A stretch of DNA of 39,300 bases from a virus: positions 1-39,300 of the IMG/VR virus record IMGVR_UViG_3300028399_000016. One strand, given 5' to 3'. Position numbers and translations under genes: made by a program. Each line of letters opens with the position of its first letter. Within the stretch, counting starts at the first letter, position 1. This document shows positions 33,622-39,300 of this stretch, in pieces. Under the pieces are notes generated by a model. It saw nothing but the letters and a program-made list of their open reading frames with translations, was not told where the DNA came from and searched no databases.

Positions 33622-35127
33622 CTAAAAATCACAAATCTGACTTGAGCCTTGTATAGCAATTTTGCTGTGAACTGTATACTCTTGCATTATAAGATACATC
33701 CAACGTTGCAGCATTTGCGGTGCATAAGCATAAGCGTCAATATGATCGTCAACATTTGTTTTTCTGTCAGGGCGGTAAGAAATAAGTTCTTGCGTTAAAG
33801 CAAAATCACCATAGTTTAATGCATATTCTTTTGCTTTTATCATTGCTGCCCACGCTATTATTCGCTGAGGTTTTCGCCCTATAGCTTGCAATTGAACAAA
33901 TGAGATTCCACGTTCTCCGGGCATACAGTTCTCGTTAAACTCAATCCCATTTCTTAAGCATTCATGCTCAAAAACGTATTTCAAAGACGCTTGAAAAGCT
34001 ACTGATTCTATACCCACAGTCTGTATACGCCATTTCTTGCACAACCTTATAACTTCCCAGAACAAACTTATAGGATCTATCCCTGTGTAGCCTTCATAAT
34101 CTACAGCTTGCCACGCACCGTTTGGTCCGCAGTTTTCAAGCCAACCATGAACTGCAATAACAGTTTTATGTGCCCAAGTTTCTTTTGAAATTGCAAGATC
34201 GATTGTTATAAATCCATACTTTATATCATCCTCTTGAATATGAGGGTTGTAAAATATTTCCTCAGCAAGAATGATTCCTCTTCCACCCGCAGATGGCATA
34301 TTCATCATTTCGGCAAACCAAACGTCTGCCATTCCCGCTTCTAAATATTCTACATAATCTTTTTTTAGTTTATCAATCGACCACGCATCTGGCCAAAGCG
34401 GTTTACCATTGGAAAGCAAACAACCATATACACGTGAGTGCCAGAACTCCGATGCGCAGTTTTCCGCAATAAGGGACTGTGTTTCCGTGAGATTACCAAT
34501 CTGCACGATTTTGTGATGGAATTTATCGAGCGCTTTTTTAAACGGCCCGTAGAACCATCTTTTCGCGATCCTGAAGCTGACTTCGGTGACTTCCGCTTGT
34601 GCCGCATCAATGTCGTCGAGTATTGCCAATTGAGGTCGTTGGTTGTCAATGTTAATTCCTCGAACTTGCTGCAAAACGCCGAATGCGCGTAAAATACAAA
34701 GCTTATCACCAAGCCAAAACTTATAAATCCCTTTGCCATCTTGTCGTGTCTCCATTTTTATTTTGCCAAAGACTGCGACGAAATTGTCACATTCCATAAA
34801 GGCTATTATGTCATTTACTGACGGTATTGCAATTGATACGGTGTTTGATAGGTAGAGGATGAATCTGTAATCTGAAAATAGAAAGAAATAAACGCAGGCA
34901 AGTTTAGCCAAGGTTGTTTTTGCATGGTCGCGTGGAACTGCACAGGCAAATTTATCAACCTGTAAATCAATCATCAATTTAAAAAGTTCAACATGAAATT
35001 CTGGGACAGGAAAAGTTAGTTCGTCACCGAGAAAAAATTGTATGAAGAATTCAGGATCATACTGCAAAGCAGCTTTTATCTCTTCTGTAGATAGTTGAAC
35101 AACTTCGGTAGCGATTGCAGTATTCAT
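33622..35127 (-). CDS. terL: Terminase large subunit, 501 aa
   Basis: The ATPase has a Walker A-like loop VPRDHAKT (64-71) and a Walker B strand LAILDD with Asp171 and Asp172 (the second carboxylate replacing the usual Glu). The nuclease domain shows Asp310 (FITIDLAIS), Glu374 (GIESVAF) and Asp461/Asp464 in NVDDHIDAYAY. This is the packaging motor that feeds DNA through the portal and cuts concatemers. It follows TerS after 27 bases. Confidence 0.92.
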   Translation of the reverse strand: MNTAIATEVVQLSTEEIKAALQYDPEFFIQFFLGDELTFPVPEFHVELFKLMIDLQVDKFACAVPRDHAKTTLAKLACVYFFLFSDYRFILYLSNTVSIAIPSVNDIIAFMECDNFVAVFGKIKMETRQDGKGIYKFWLGDKLCILRAFGVLQQVRGINIDNQRPQLAILDDIDAAQAEVTEVSFRIAKRWFYGPFKKALDKFHHKIVQIGNLTETQSLIAENCASEFWHSRVYGCLLSNGKPLWPDAWSIDKLKKDYVEYLEAGMADVWFAEMMNMPSAGGRGIILAEEIFYNPHIQEDDIKYGFITIDLAISKETWAHKTVIAVHGWLENCGPNGAWQAVDYEGYTGIDPISLFWEVIRLCKKWRIQTVGIESVAFQASLKYVFEHECLRNGIEFNENCMPGERGISFVQLQAIGRKPQRIIAWAAMIKAKEYALNYGDFALTQELISYRPDRKTNVDDHIDAYAYAPQMLQRWMYLIMQEYTVHSKIAIQGSSQICDF

Positions 35128-35154
35128 TTATTTTGCAACTATTTTACACAGATT

Positions 35155-35712
35155 TCACAACGAAGGAAAAGCTGGGATTAGCTCTTTATCTTCTGATTTT
35201 GAAGTTAGTAAATCTTGCACAGATTTTGCGCCCATAAAGTCAGAATCTTTTTTTGTTTCTAAAAGTTTACTTCCATCTGATTTCTCAATTTGAAAATTCT
35301 GTTGTAGCTTCTCGACGAAAGTTGCATTTAATTGAACAACAGTTCTTATGCCAGCATTTTGAGAAATAGGATTGTTTGAGAAAGTTCCGCGTCGTTGCGC
35401 TTTGTTAGCAAGAGCTGCGGCCCGCAAAGCAAAATCAGGTTCAGGATCATTTTGCAAAGCCTCGACAACTCTTCTGATGCCCAATGCTTCTATACCATCC
35501 CAACCTTTGTTTATCAACTCGTTCTGTTTGAATGTTTCTCCGGCAACAATTTGCGCTTGTTCTAAATATTCTTCTGTTTTCATTATTTGCGAAATTCTGC
35601 TTTCAGAAACACCCAGAGCCTGCGCAGTTACTTTTCTCTCTACGCCCACAATTTCCATGCGAGCAAGTTTTTGCATTTTCTTTGATGAAAGCGCGCCTTG
35701 TTCTTGAGCCAT
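35155..35712 (-). CDS. terS: Terminase small subunit, 185 aa
   Basis: The frame is open to 35805, but ATG 35712 follows AAGAGGA at 8 bases and is the likely start. Residues about 25-50 form a helix-turn-helix (VTAQALGVSESRISQIMK), expected for packaging-site recognition, followed by long oligomerising helices. It precedes TerL as in most phages. The helix-turn-helix could also belong to a regulator, but position makes TerS most likely. Confidence 0.7.
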   Translation of the reverse strand: MAQEQGALSSKKMQKLARMEIVGVERKVTAQALGVSESRISQIMKTEEYLEQAQIVAGETFKQNELINKGWDGIEALGIRRVVEALQNDPEPDFALRAAALANKAQRRGTFSNNPISQNAGIRTVVQLNATFVEKLQQNFQIEKSDGSKLLETKKDSDFMGAKSVQDLLTSKSEDKELIPAFPSL

Positions 35713-35848
35713 TGTAGGATTCCTCTTGAAACAAAATTTAAAGTTAGGTGAACAGCTTTTTTCACGAATAAATCTATATGGGAAATTCACTCGCGGACGC
35801 TTCAAATCGTCTTTGTCTCATCCGTCCACTGGAGACTTACAGCTTGAT

Positions 35849-35877
35849 ATTATTTAAAGTCGTACATCTGTGCGCAA
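35849..35877 (-). promoter_or_regulatory. Possible promoter of the packaging operon
   Basis: On the minus strand TTGCGC (35877-35872), a 17-base spacer and AATAAT (35854-35849). The -10 matches five of six consensus bases, the -35 only three. It lies 137 bases before the TerS start in a gene-free spacer. Confidence 0.35.
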
Positions 35878-35936
35878 TCACATCGACTGGAGAGTTTAGG
35901 TATGGCAAATGCTAATGAAGATAAAGAAGAAGAAGA

Positions 35937-36056
35937 CTAAAGGAAATAAGGTAAAAAAATTATCGAAACAACAAAAATACCTGGCAATAGATCGATAAAT
36001 ATATCCAGCATAAATCCAGTCCATGATACAAACACCTTCACAGTTTGAGCTATCAT
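35937..36056 (-). CDS. Small hydrophobic membrane protein, 39 aa
   Basis: The protein starts MIAQTVKVFVSWTGFMLDIF and continues almost without charge to its end, so it would span the membrane once or twice. Its ATG overlaps the TGA of the upstream gene as ATGA, a common sign of coupled translation. A short size and the lack of a known family keep it tentative. It may be a lysis-related or superinfection-related membrane protein; nothing in the sequence decides that. Confidence 0.55.
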   Translation of the reverse strand: MIAQTVKVFVSWTGFMLDIFIDLLPGIFVVSIIFLPYFL

Positions 36057-36286
36057 CTTGCTTTCCCTCTCATTGCCAATTTCATATTTAGTTCTGCAAT
36101 TTTGCCATGTAACTCTGCGACTTTATCTTTATACCCTTCCAACTCTTTTTCTTTATTTCTATATCTCAAAACAAACTTATATAACAACCCAATCATCTGC
36201 TTCTTTACATATGCACTTCCATTTGCGCCTCCTTCCAAAATATAAATCGCTCTGTTCGCATCTTGAACAGCTTTTGAAAGTTCCAT
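36053..36286 (-). CDS. Coiled-coil protein, 77 aa
   Basis: Not recognised. It has a helical first half and a second half with clear heptads (YKDKVAELHGKIAELNMKLA), ending in a basic tail. AGAGGT stands about 7 bases before the ATG. It begins after a terminator hairpin (36450-36475), so it needs its own promoter; the 13-mer at 36303-36315 lies where such a site could be. Its stop overlaps the small membrane protein. Confidence 0.65.
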   Translation of the reverse strand: MELSKAVQDANRAIYILEGGANGSAYVKKQMIGLLYKFVLRYRNKEKELEGYKDKVAELHGKIAELNMKLAMRGKAR

Positions 36287-36498
36287 TTCATTACCTCTTT
36301 GTTACATATCCTGTACATGCTACGCAAAACCTAATGCTGATGTTTGCTGACTCCGAAATTTTTATTTTTATTTCTATTTTTATTTCTTCAGGCTTCGTAT
36401 ATTTTTAGAAAAAAGTTTAGGGTGACTTTTTATAGGGAACCGGGGCCATAAAAAATAGGGGGATACTGTCCCCCCTTTGGAATTAGTCTAGATCTAGA
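36287..36498. other. Gene-free spacer with terminator, T-rich tracts and 13-mer
   Basis: The spacer contains a terminator hairpin (36450-36475), an 18-bp palindrome at its end, plus-strand T-rich tracts around 36356-36410 and the 13-mer TACAGGATATGTA on the minus strand at 36315-36303. That 13-mer is also found at 38735-38747. No open frame with a good start was found. Confidence 0.7.
36450..36475 (-). terminator. Intrinsic terminator after the small-gene pair
   Basis: Plus-strand GGGGGA (36458-36463) pairs with TCCCCC around a 5-base loop. On the minus strand the stem is followed by TATTTTTT. It lies 24 bases after the stop of the 72-residue gene and ends that transcript. Confidence 0.8.
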
Positions 36499-36501
36499 CT
36501 A
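36484..36501. repeat. Perfect 18-bp palindrome over a stop codon
   Basis: TAGTCTAGATCTAGACTA reads the same on both strands. Its right end is the TAG stop of the 72-residue gene, and on the minus strand it brings stops in all three frames. It lies 9 bases from the terminator hairpin. It could be a protein binding site or a stop-rich linker sequence. Confidence 0.9.
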
Positions 36502-36717
36502 GAACTGTTCTACATTTGCATTAAACCAGTTGACATAGGGCAGTAACTTTGCATTGCCTCGAAACGACGCGGGATAGTTGAAAAAATGCACCCATTCTTT
36601 GTTTGGAGCTTCTAATACGATTGTGTTTGCTGCGGTTTGCAAAACTCGGGCTATCTGCCGACCTTGCCATGTAGCGCCTTGGATGCATTGATGTACGCAC
36701 ACGATTGATTGAGTCAT
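36499..36717 (-). CDS. Unknown protein, 72 aa
   Basis: Not recognised. AAAGGAT stands upstream of the ATG. The protein is compact with several Trp and Gln residues and beta-like stretches (RQIARVLQTAANTIVLEAP). A second open frame on the same strand (36521-36754) is a shadow without a good start. The gene lies between a 95-residue unknown gene and a terminator, so the two form a small transcript with the promoter at 37103-37131. Confidence 0.6.
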   Translation of the reverse strand: MTQSIVCVHQCIQGATWQGRQIARVLQTAANTIVLEAPNKEWVHFFNYPASFRGNAKLLPYVNWFNANVEQF

Positions 36718-36782
36718 TTGATCGATCCTTTTGATTGAGTGTAGAACTGCACAATATCAGGTTGGAAAAACAAAATCAACAG

Positions 36783-37070
36783 TTATTTTGGCTGACACAA
36801 TCTTTGCAGCTCTGCGAGTTTGGCATTTGCAGCCTCGATTGAGTCATTATAATATTGATTATTGAGCGCCCATTGTAGATCTATTTTGTGAGAACAGTTA
36901 TCAGGGTCAAATTGACGTATAGGTGTAAATTTTAAAAACACGCGAGAAATATCAGTGGCTGTCCATGGATTGCCTTCGGGATTGTTGGGTAGGTCACGGA
37001 TAAATCGCTTGATAATGGACTTGAGTTGTTTTGCGTTGATTGGTGTTACTGATGATGATGATGACGACAT
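36783..37070 (-). CDS. Unknown protein, 95 aa
   Basis: Not recognised. It starts with a Ser run and then a basic stretch (KQLKSIIKRFIRDLPNNPEG), followed by a Trp-containing segment and a helical end. GAGGA lies upstream. A strong promoter match is at 37103-37131, so this gene heads its own transcript with the 72-residue gene. The basic N-terminus could bind nucleic acid; that is inference. Confidence 0.65.
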   Translation of the reverse strand: MSSSSSSVTPINAKQLKSIIKRFIRDLPNNPEGNPWTATDISRVFLKFTPIRQFDPDNCSHKIDLQWALNNQYYNDSIEAANAKLAELQRLCQPK

Positions 37071-37102
37071 TTTAAAATCCTCTAGGTTGATTGAGAATCC
37101 AG

Positions 37103-37131
37103 AGTATAGATAGAGAGTTTTAAAATATCAA
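37103..37131 (-). promoter_or_regulatory. Sigma70-type promoter for the small-gene pair
   Basis: On the minus strand TTGATA (37131-37126), a spacer of exactly 17 bases and TATACT (37108-37103). Each hexamer matches five of six consensus bases. The start codon follows about 33 bases downstream of the -10 box. Confidence 0.75.
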
Positions 37132-37150
37132 GGGGGATATTAAAATAAAA

Positions 37151-37185
37151 TAAAACCCTGATTAGATATACCAATCAGGGTTTTA
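37151..37185. terminator. Bidirectional terminator after the higher-GC gene
   Basis: TAAAACCCTGATT and AATCAGGGTTTTA form a perfect 13-bp stem with a 9-base loop. Runs of A and T at the stem ends work in both directions. It follows the stop of the 276-residue gene and insulates it from the promoter just downstream. Confidence 0.9.
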
Positions 37186-37208
37186 GATTTGCGTAGATAG
37201 ATAGAGAT

Positions 37209-38039
37209 TTATGCAGATTGAGAATCTTGAGAATCAGAATCTTGCTCGCGCATAGGCGCTGTCTCTGCTATTTTGTCCGCAGGTTTGTCTGCCGTAATCG
37301 CCATGATATCTGTCAAATCGATATTAGTTGTTGACACCGTAACTTCGTGCCGCGTGTTAAGCCAATGCTGTAAGTTACCCGGCTCGATACCGTCCTTATC
37401 AGCCTGCGCGATCATCGAGTTGATAACCATAATCCAGTTATCTTGTGACACAGCCGGAAACTGTTGCTCTGCAAATGCAGCACAGGATAATGCCTGACGA
37501 AGAAGAGCTTTGTTGATAAATGTCAGTCCTTTAGCTTTCAACGCTTTGACATAGATAGCTGCCAGCGAGTTAAACGCCGCCATTGCAGAGGACCGCGAGC
37601 TGGTGATAAAATCGTCGATTTTAAACGGTATCTGTGCCAGCTCCATATCATCCTTGGGCATTGCCGCTGATTTTACAGCCCGGATTAAAATCGTGGATAA
37701 TTGTTTTGCAATCCACAGAGGACCACCGGGTGCGTTTGCTATTGCGTCTACGGACGGTATTGCTGAGATACAAACGTTGAGCACCTGTTTACCGCCACCT
37801 TTGATCAATTTGGTTAGAGGCACAATTGCGATACCGTAATCGTCGGGAAAATCTGCTTCAGGATCAAAATTAAAAACTGGCTCTTGGTCGGACTCCATGC
37901 AGAGATCAACTGCGGTTGCAATTGCGGCTTCGGCTTTTTCCAGATTTTCTGCACCGAAATACTGCTGTTTGATATCCTGCATTGTTGGGGCTGGATCTTT
38001 GGCTTCTGTTGCGGCTTCATTTTCATTTTCTGCGGACAT
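37209..38039 (-). CDS. Unknown acidic protein in its own transcription unit, 276 aa
   Basis: Not recognised. The protein has an acidic, Ala-rich N-terminus, a central Gly/Lys segment (VPLTKLIKGGGKQVLNVCIS) and a polar acidic tail (MREQDSDSQDSQSA), like the tails of abundant DNA-binding or single-strand-binding proteins. Two 60-base stretches I counted are 47% GC, well above most neighbours. AGGAG stands 8 bases before the ATG. It has a TTGACA site upstream and a perfect terminator downstream, so it is monocistronic and probably highly expressed. It opens the leftward block, which may mean early expression. Confidence 0.75.
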   Translation of the reverse strand: MSAENENEAATEAKDPAPTMQDIKQQYFGAENLEKAEAAIATAVDLCMESDQEPVFNFDPEADFPDDYGIAIVPLTKLIKGGGKQVLNVCISAIPSVDAIANAPGGPLWIAKQLSTILIRAVKSAAMPKDDMELAQIPFKIDDFITSSRSSAMAAFNSLAAIYVKALKAKGLTFINKALLRQALSCAAFAEQQFPAVSQDNWIMVINSMIAQADKDGIEPGNLQHWLNTRHEVTVSTTNIDLTDIMAITADKPADKIAETAPMREQDSDSQDSQSA

Positions 38040-38082
38040 TTTACTGACTCCTTGGTTTGTGAATTATTGTGGTTGAGATTTG

Positions 38083-38110
38083 AGAGTAACATTGTGGGTG
38101 CAGATGTCAA
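38083..38110 (-). promoter_or_regulatory. Candidate promoter of the 276-residue gene
   Basis: On the minus strand a perfect TTGACA (38110-38105) is followed after 16 bases by TACTCT, a weak -10 with three of six matches. AACCGGTT, an 8-bp palindrome, lies just upstream (38122-38129) and could be an operator. Transcription would start about 35 bases before the ribosome binding site. Confidence 0.5.
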
Positions 38111-38183
38111 GTGGATTTGCTAACCGGTTGTCACTTTTCTACCCTTTTATAGGTAATTTTTTTATAGATGGTTTTTGATGCCA

Positions 38184-38633
38184 TCCTAACATATCAAGTA
38201 ACATCACGACTAAACCTAATTTACTAACATGGCCCGGCGCTGACCCCCTGTAATTCCTGTTAGTAATAATCATACTTGCCTTTTTTCGGTCAGATTCCAC
38301 TTTCTATTTCACACGGTCAATTATATTCCTCTTTTACACTCTCTAATCTGTGTTTATAGGCTCCAAAAGACGTATATACCCTATATATTATGATTTTAAA
38401 TTTTTTGCGGGGGGTATTAAATTGTTGCTCTCAGAAAAATATGGCTTTTGGAGGCGGATAAAAGCAAGATTGGGGCTCAAAAAGCGGAATATATGGGTTT
38501 GAAGGCGGTGAAACACGGAATTTGGCTGAAAAACGGTGATTATGATTTGGAATTACAGGAATTACAGGGGCACAGGGAAACTCACGTTAGTAAATTAGGT
38601 TAAGTTGTTAGGTTAGGTTATTGGGTGTTAGGA
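38184..38633. repeat. 450-bp degenerate palindrome in the divergent control region
   Basis: Positions pair so that left plus right coordinate stays at 76814-76817 throughout. Perfect blocks are 38213-38228 with 38586-38601 (16 bp) and 38245-38260 with 38555-38570 (16 bp). Shorter blocks are TATATTCC at 38322-38329 with 38486-38493, CTCCAAAAG at 38361-38369 with 38445-38453, and TCCTAACA at 38184-38191 with 38626-38633. I counted 75 matches in 120 ungapped positions for 38245-38364 against 38570-38451. The left arm is pyrimidine-rich, the right arm purine-rich, and the centre is AT-rich. The surrounding 38040-38797 holds no full-size gene. Confidence 0.9.
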
Positions 38634-38709
38634 ATTTGGGTTTATTTTGTATTTGAACAGACAATTTATATTCTCAAGGTCTATAAAACACAAATAGATT
38701 ATAAATATA

Positions 38710-38738
38710 TTGACACAGGATATTATTGTTAGTATACA
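38710..38738 (+). promoter_or_regulatory. Strong sigma70-type promoter of the right operon
   Basis: TTGACA (38710-38715), a spacer of exactly 17 bases and TATACA (38733-38738): six of six and five of six consensus bases. Transcription would start near 38745, just before a GGATGGAG ribosome binding site. It lies outside the right arm of the palindrome. Confidence 0.85.
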
Positions 38739-38760
38739 GGATATGTAGGATGGAGTAAAA

Positions 38761-38796
38761 ATGGAACACAAAAAGCGTTTTGACACGGAGACCTGA
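38761..38796 (+). CDS. Possible 11-residue leader peptide
   Basis: The frame MEHKKRFDTET ends in TGA two bases before the next gene. It is preceded by GGATGGAG at about 5 bases, a better site than many genes here have. The ribosome binding site of the next gene lies inside its last codons, so translation may be coupled. It is too short to call with certainty. Confidence 0.4.
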   Translation: MEHKKRFDTET

Positions 38797-38797
38797 T

Positions 38798-39097
38798 ATG
38801 CAAATTAAAAATATTAAAAATATTAAAATGATTATCAATAATTTTGTGCAGCGTTTGAAACACAAGCCTAAAAACAAACTATTGCGCCGAAGGCTTCGCT
38901 TGTGGTTGTACACGTCCAAAAATAATCTAATATATTTACACGAACAAAGATCTGTGGCTTTAAGATTTGACGATTATATTAAGGAAATTAATGTTGATAT
39001 TGATTTTATTGAGGATGAAACGTTATATCTTTACGGGGAAATCATTAGTAAGTTGGATATGTGGACCGAGGTACGCAGTGAGGTAGCAAATCAATGA
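38798..39097 (+). CDS. Unknown basic protein, 99 aa
   Basis: Not recognised. A longer open frame begins at a TTG at 38780, but ATG 38798 with GGAG at 7 bases is better. The N-terminal 45 residues are strongly basic (KHKPKNKLLRRRLRLWLY), the rest is acidic and helical. A nucleic-acid-binding early protein is possible. Its TGA overlaps the next ATG as ATGA. Confidence 0.7.
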   Translation: MQIKNIKNIKMIINNFVQRLKHKPKNKLLRRRLRLWLYTSKNNLIYLHEQRSVALRFDDYIKEINVDIDFIEDETLYLYGEIISKLDMWTEVRSEVANQ

Positions 39098-39300
39098 GTG
39101 AGCAAAATCTATCATCAAACAACACATTAAAATTTTGGCAAACACGCCTTAAACATTGTCACCTATATATAGCTAATCGGTTGGTGGGATTTACAGAGGA
39201 TGATGTTGTTTTGCAGCGCGCATTGATCGCGTGGGCAGCTATGACTGATGAGGATTTTTGGGACATGCATTTAGTGTTGCCAATTGATTTGCAACTCGCG
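39094..39300 (+). CDS. Unknown protein, start only, runs out of the window
   Basis: The ATG at 39094 overlaps the previous stop as ATGA and the frame stays open to the last base, giving at least 69 residues starting MSEQNLSSNNTLKFWQTRLK. It is helical and contains several Trp residues. The start and coupling look real, but the product cannot be named from this part. Confidence 0.65.
   Translation, partial: MSEQNLSSNNTLKFWQTRLKHCHLYIANRLVGFTEDDVVLQRALIAWAAMTDEDFWDMHLVLPIDLQLA

Noticed and set aside
35902-35940. 12-codon plus-strand frame with an acidic end (GEDKEEED type)
   Set aside because: Too short and antisense to the late operon, with no promoter or strong ribosome binding site.
36521-36754. 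77-residue frame overlapping the 72-residue gene on the same strand
   Set aside because: It overlaps the better-supported gene almost fully in another frame and has no good ribosome binding site.
38780-38785. Another TTGACA just before the 99-residue gene
   Set aside because: No -10-like box at a fitting distance, and it lies inside the leader already transcribed from the stronger promoter.
1-39300. tRNA genes, integrase, phage RNA polymerase or CRISPR array
   Set aside because: None was found on reading both strands and all larger frames.

Overview
The window is a long piece of a tailed double-stranded DNA phage genome (or a very phage-like element). It is AT-rich over most of its length and carries a portal, terminase, SU10-type capsid, tail adaptor, tail nozzle and very large internal virion protein set. 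That set points to a short-tailed (podovirus-type) particle. No integrase, RNA polymerase, tRNA, rRNA or CRISPR array was seen. The host cannot be named from the sequence; the sigma70-like promoter candidates and the lysis cassette fit a Gram-negative bacterium.

Layout. Positions 50-11151 run rightward and form the replication and recombination block. It starts at a TTGACA-type promoter and holds small unknown proteins, a Cas4/RecB-like nuclease with an Fe-S cysteine set, a stand-alone DnaJ-type zinc knuckle protein, a Sak4-like RecA-fold ATPase and a probable ssDNA-binding protein. Next come a family A DNA polymerase with an unusual N-terminal extension, a zinc-ligand protein, a DUF3987-type helicase-like ATPase and a DEDDh exonuclease. 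Positions 11256-38039 run leftward and form the virion and lysis block. In order of transcription they give an isolated higher-GC unknown gene with its own terminator, a group of small unknown genes, TerS, TerL, portal, endolysin, a small membrane protein, holin, a small protein, scaffold, major capsid protein and a capsid-linked small protein. A terminator follows, then tail adaptor, tail proteins, a tailspike with a lyase-like domain, nozzle, fibre and three internal virion proteins. The two blocks converge on a hairpin terminator at 11154-11185. Positions 38798-39300 start a second rightward operon that leaves the window.

The most striking non-coding object is the divergent region 38040-38797. 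It contains a degenerate palindrome of about 450 bp (38184-38633, centre 38407.5). Its arms match with almost no indels over their whole length, it has an AT-rich centre, and it carries mirror-placed ATG mini-ORFs. It may be a replication origin, a mirrored control region or a palindromic mobile element.

Other points of note are a tailspike whose enzyme domain is much more GC-rich than its surroundings, a UDG-like extension fused to the polymerase, an inverted promoter-like repeat pair around 30453-30596, several intrinsic terminators that divide the late operon, and short tandem duplications confined to the spacers in front of genes. Two small membrane-protein genes (31018-31197 and 35937-36056) and one partial gene (39094-39300) were found by reading the gaps.
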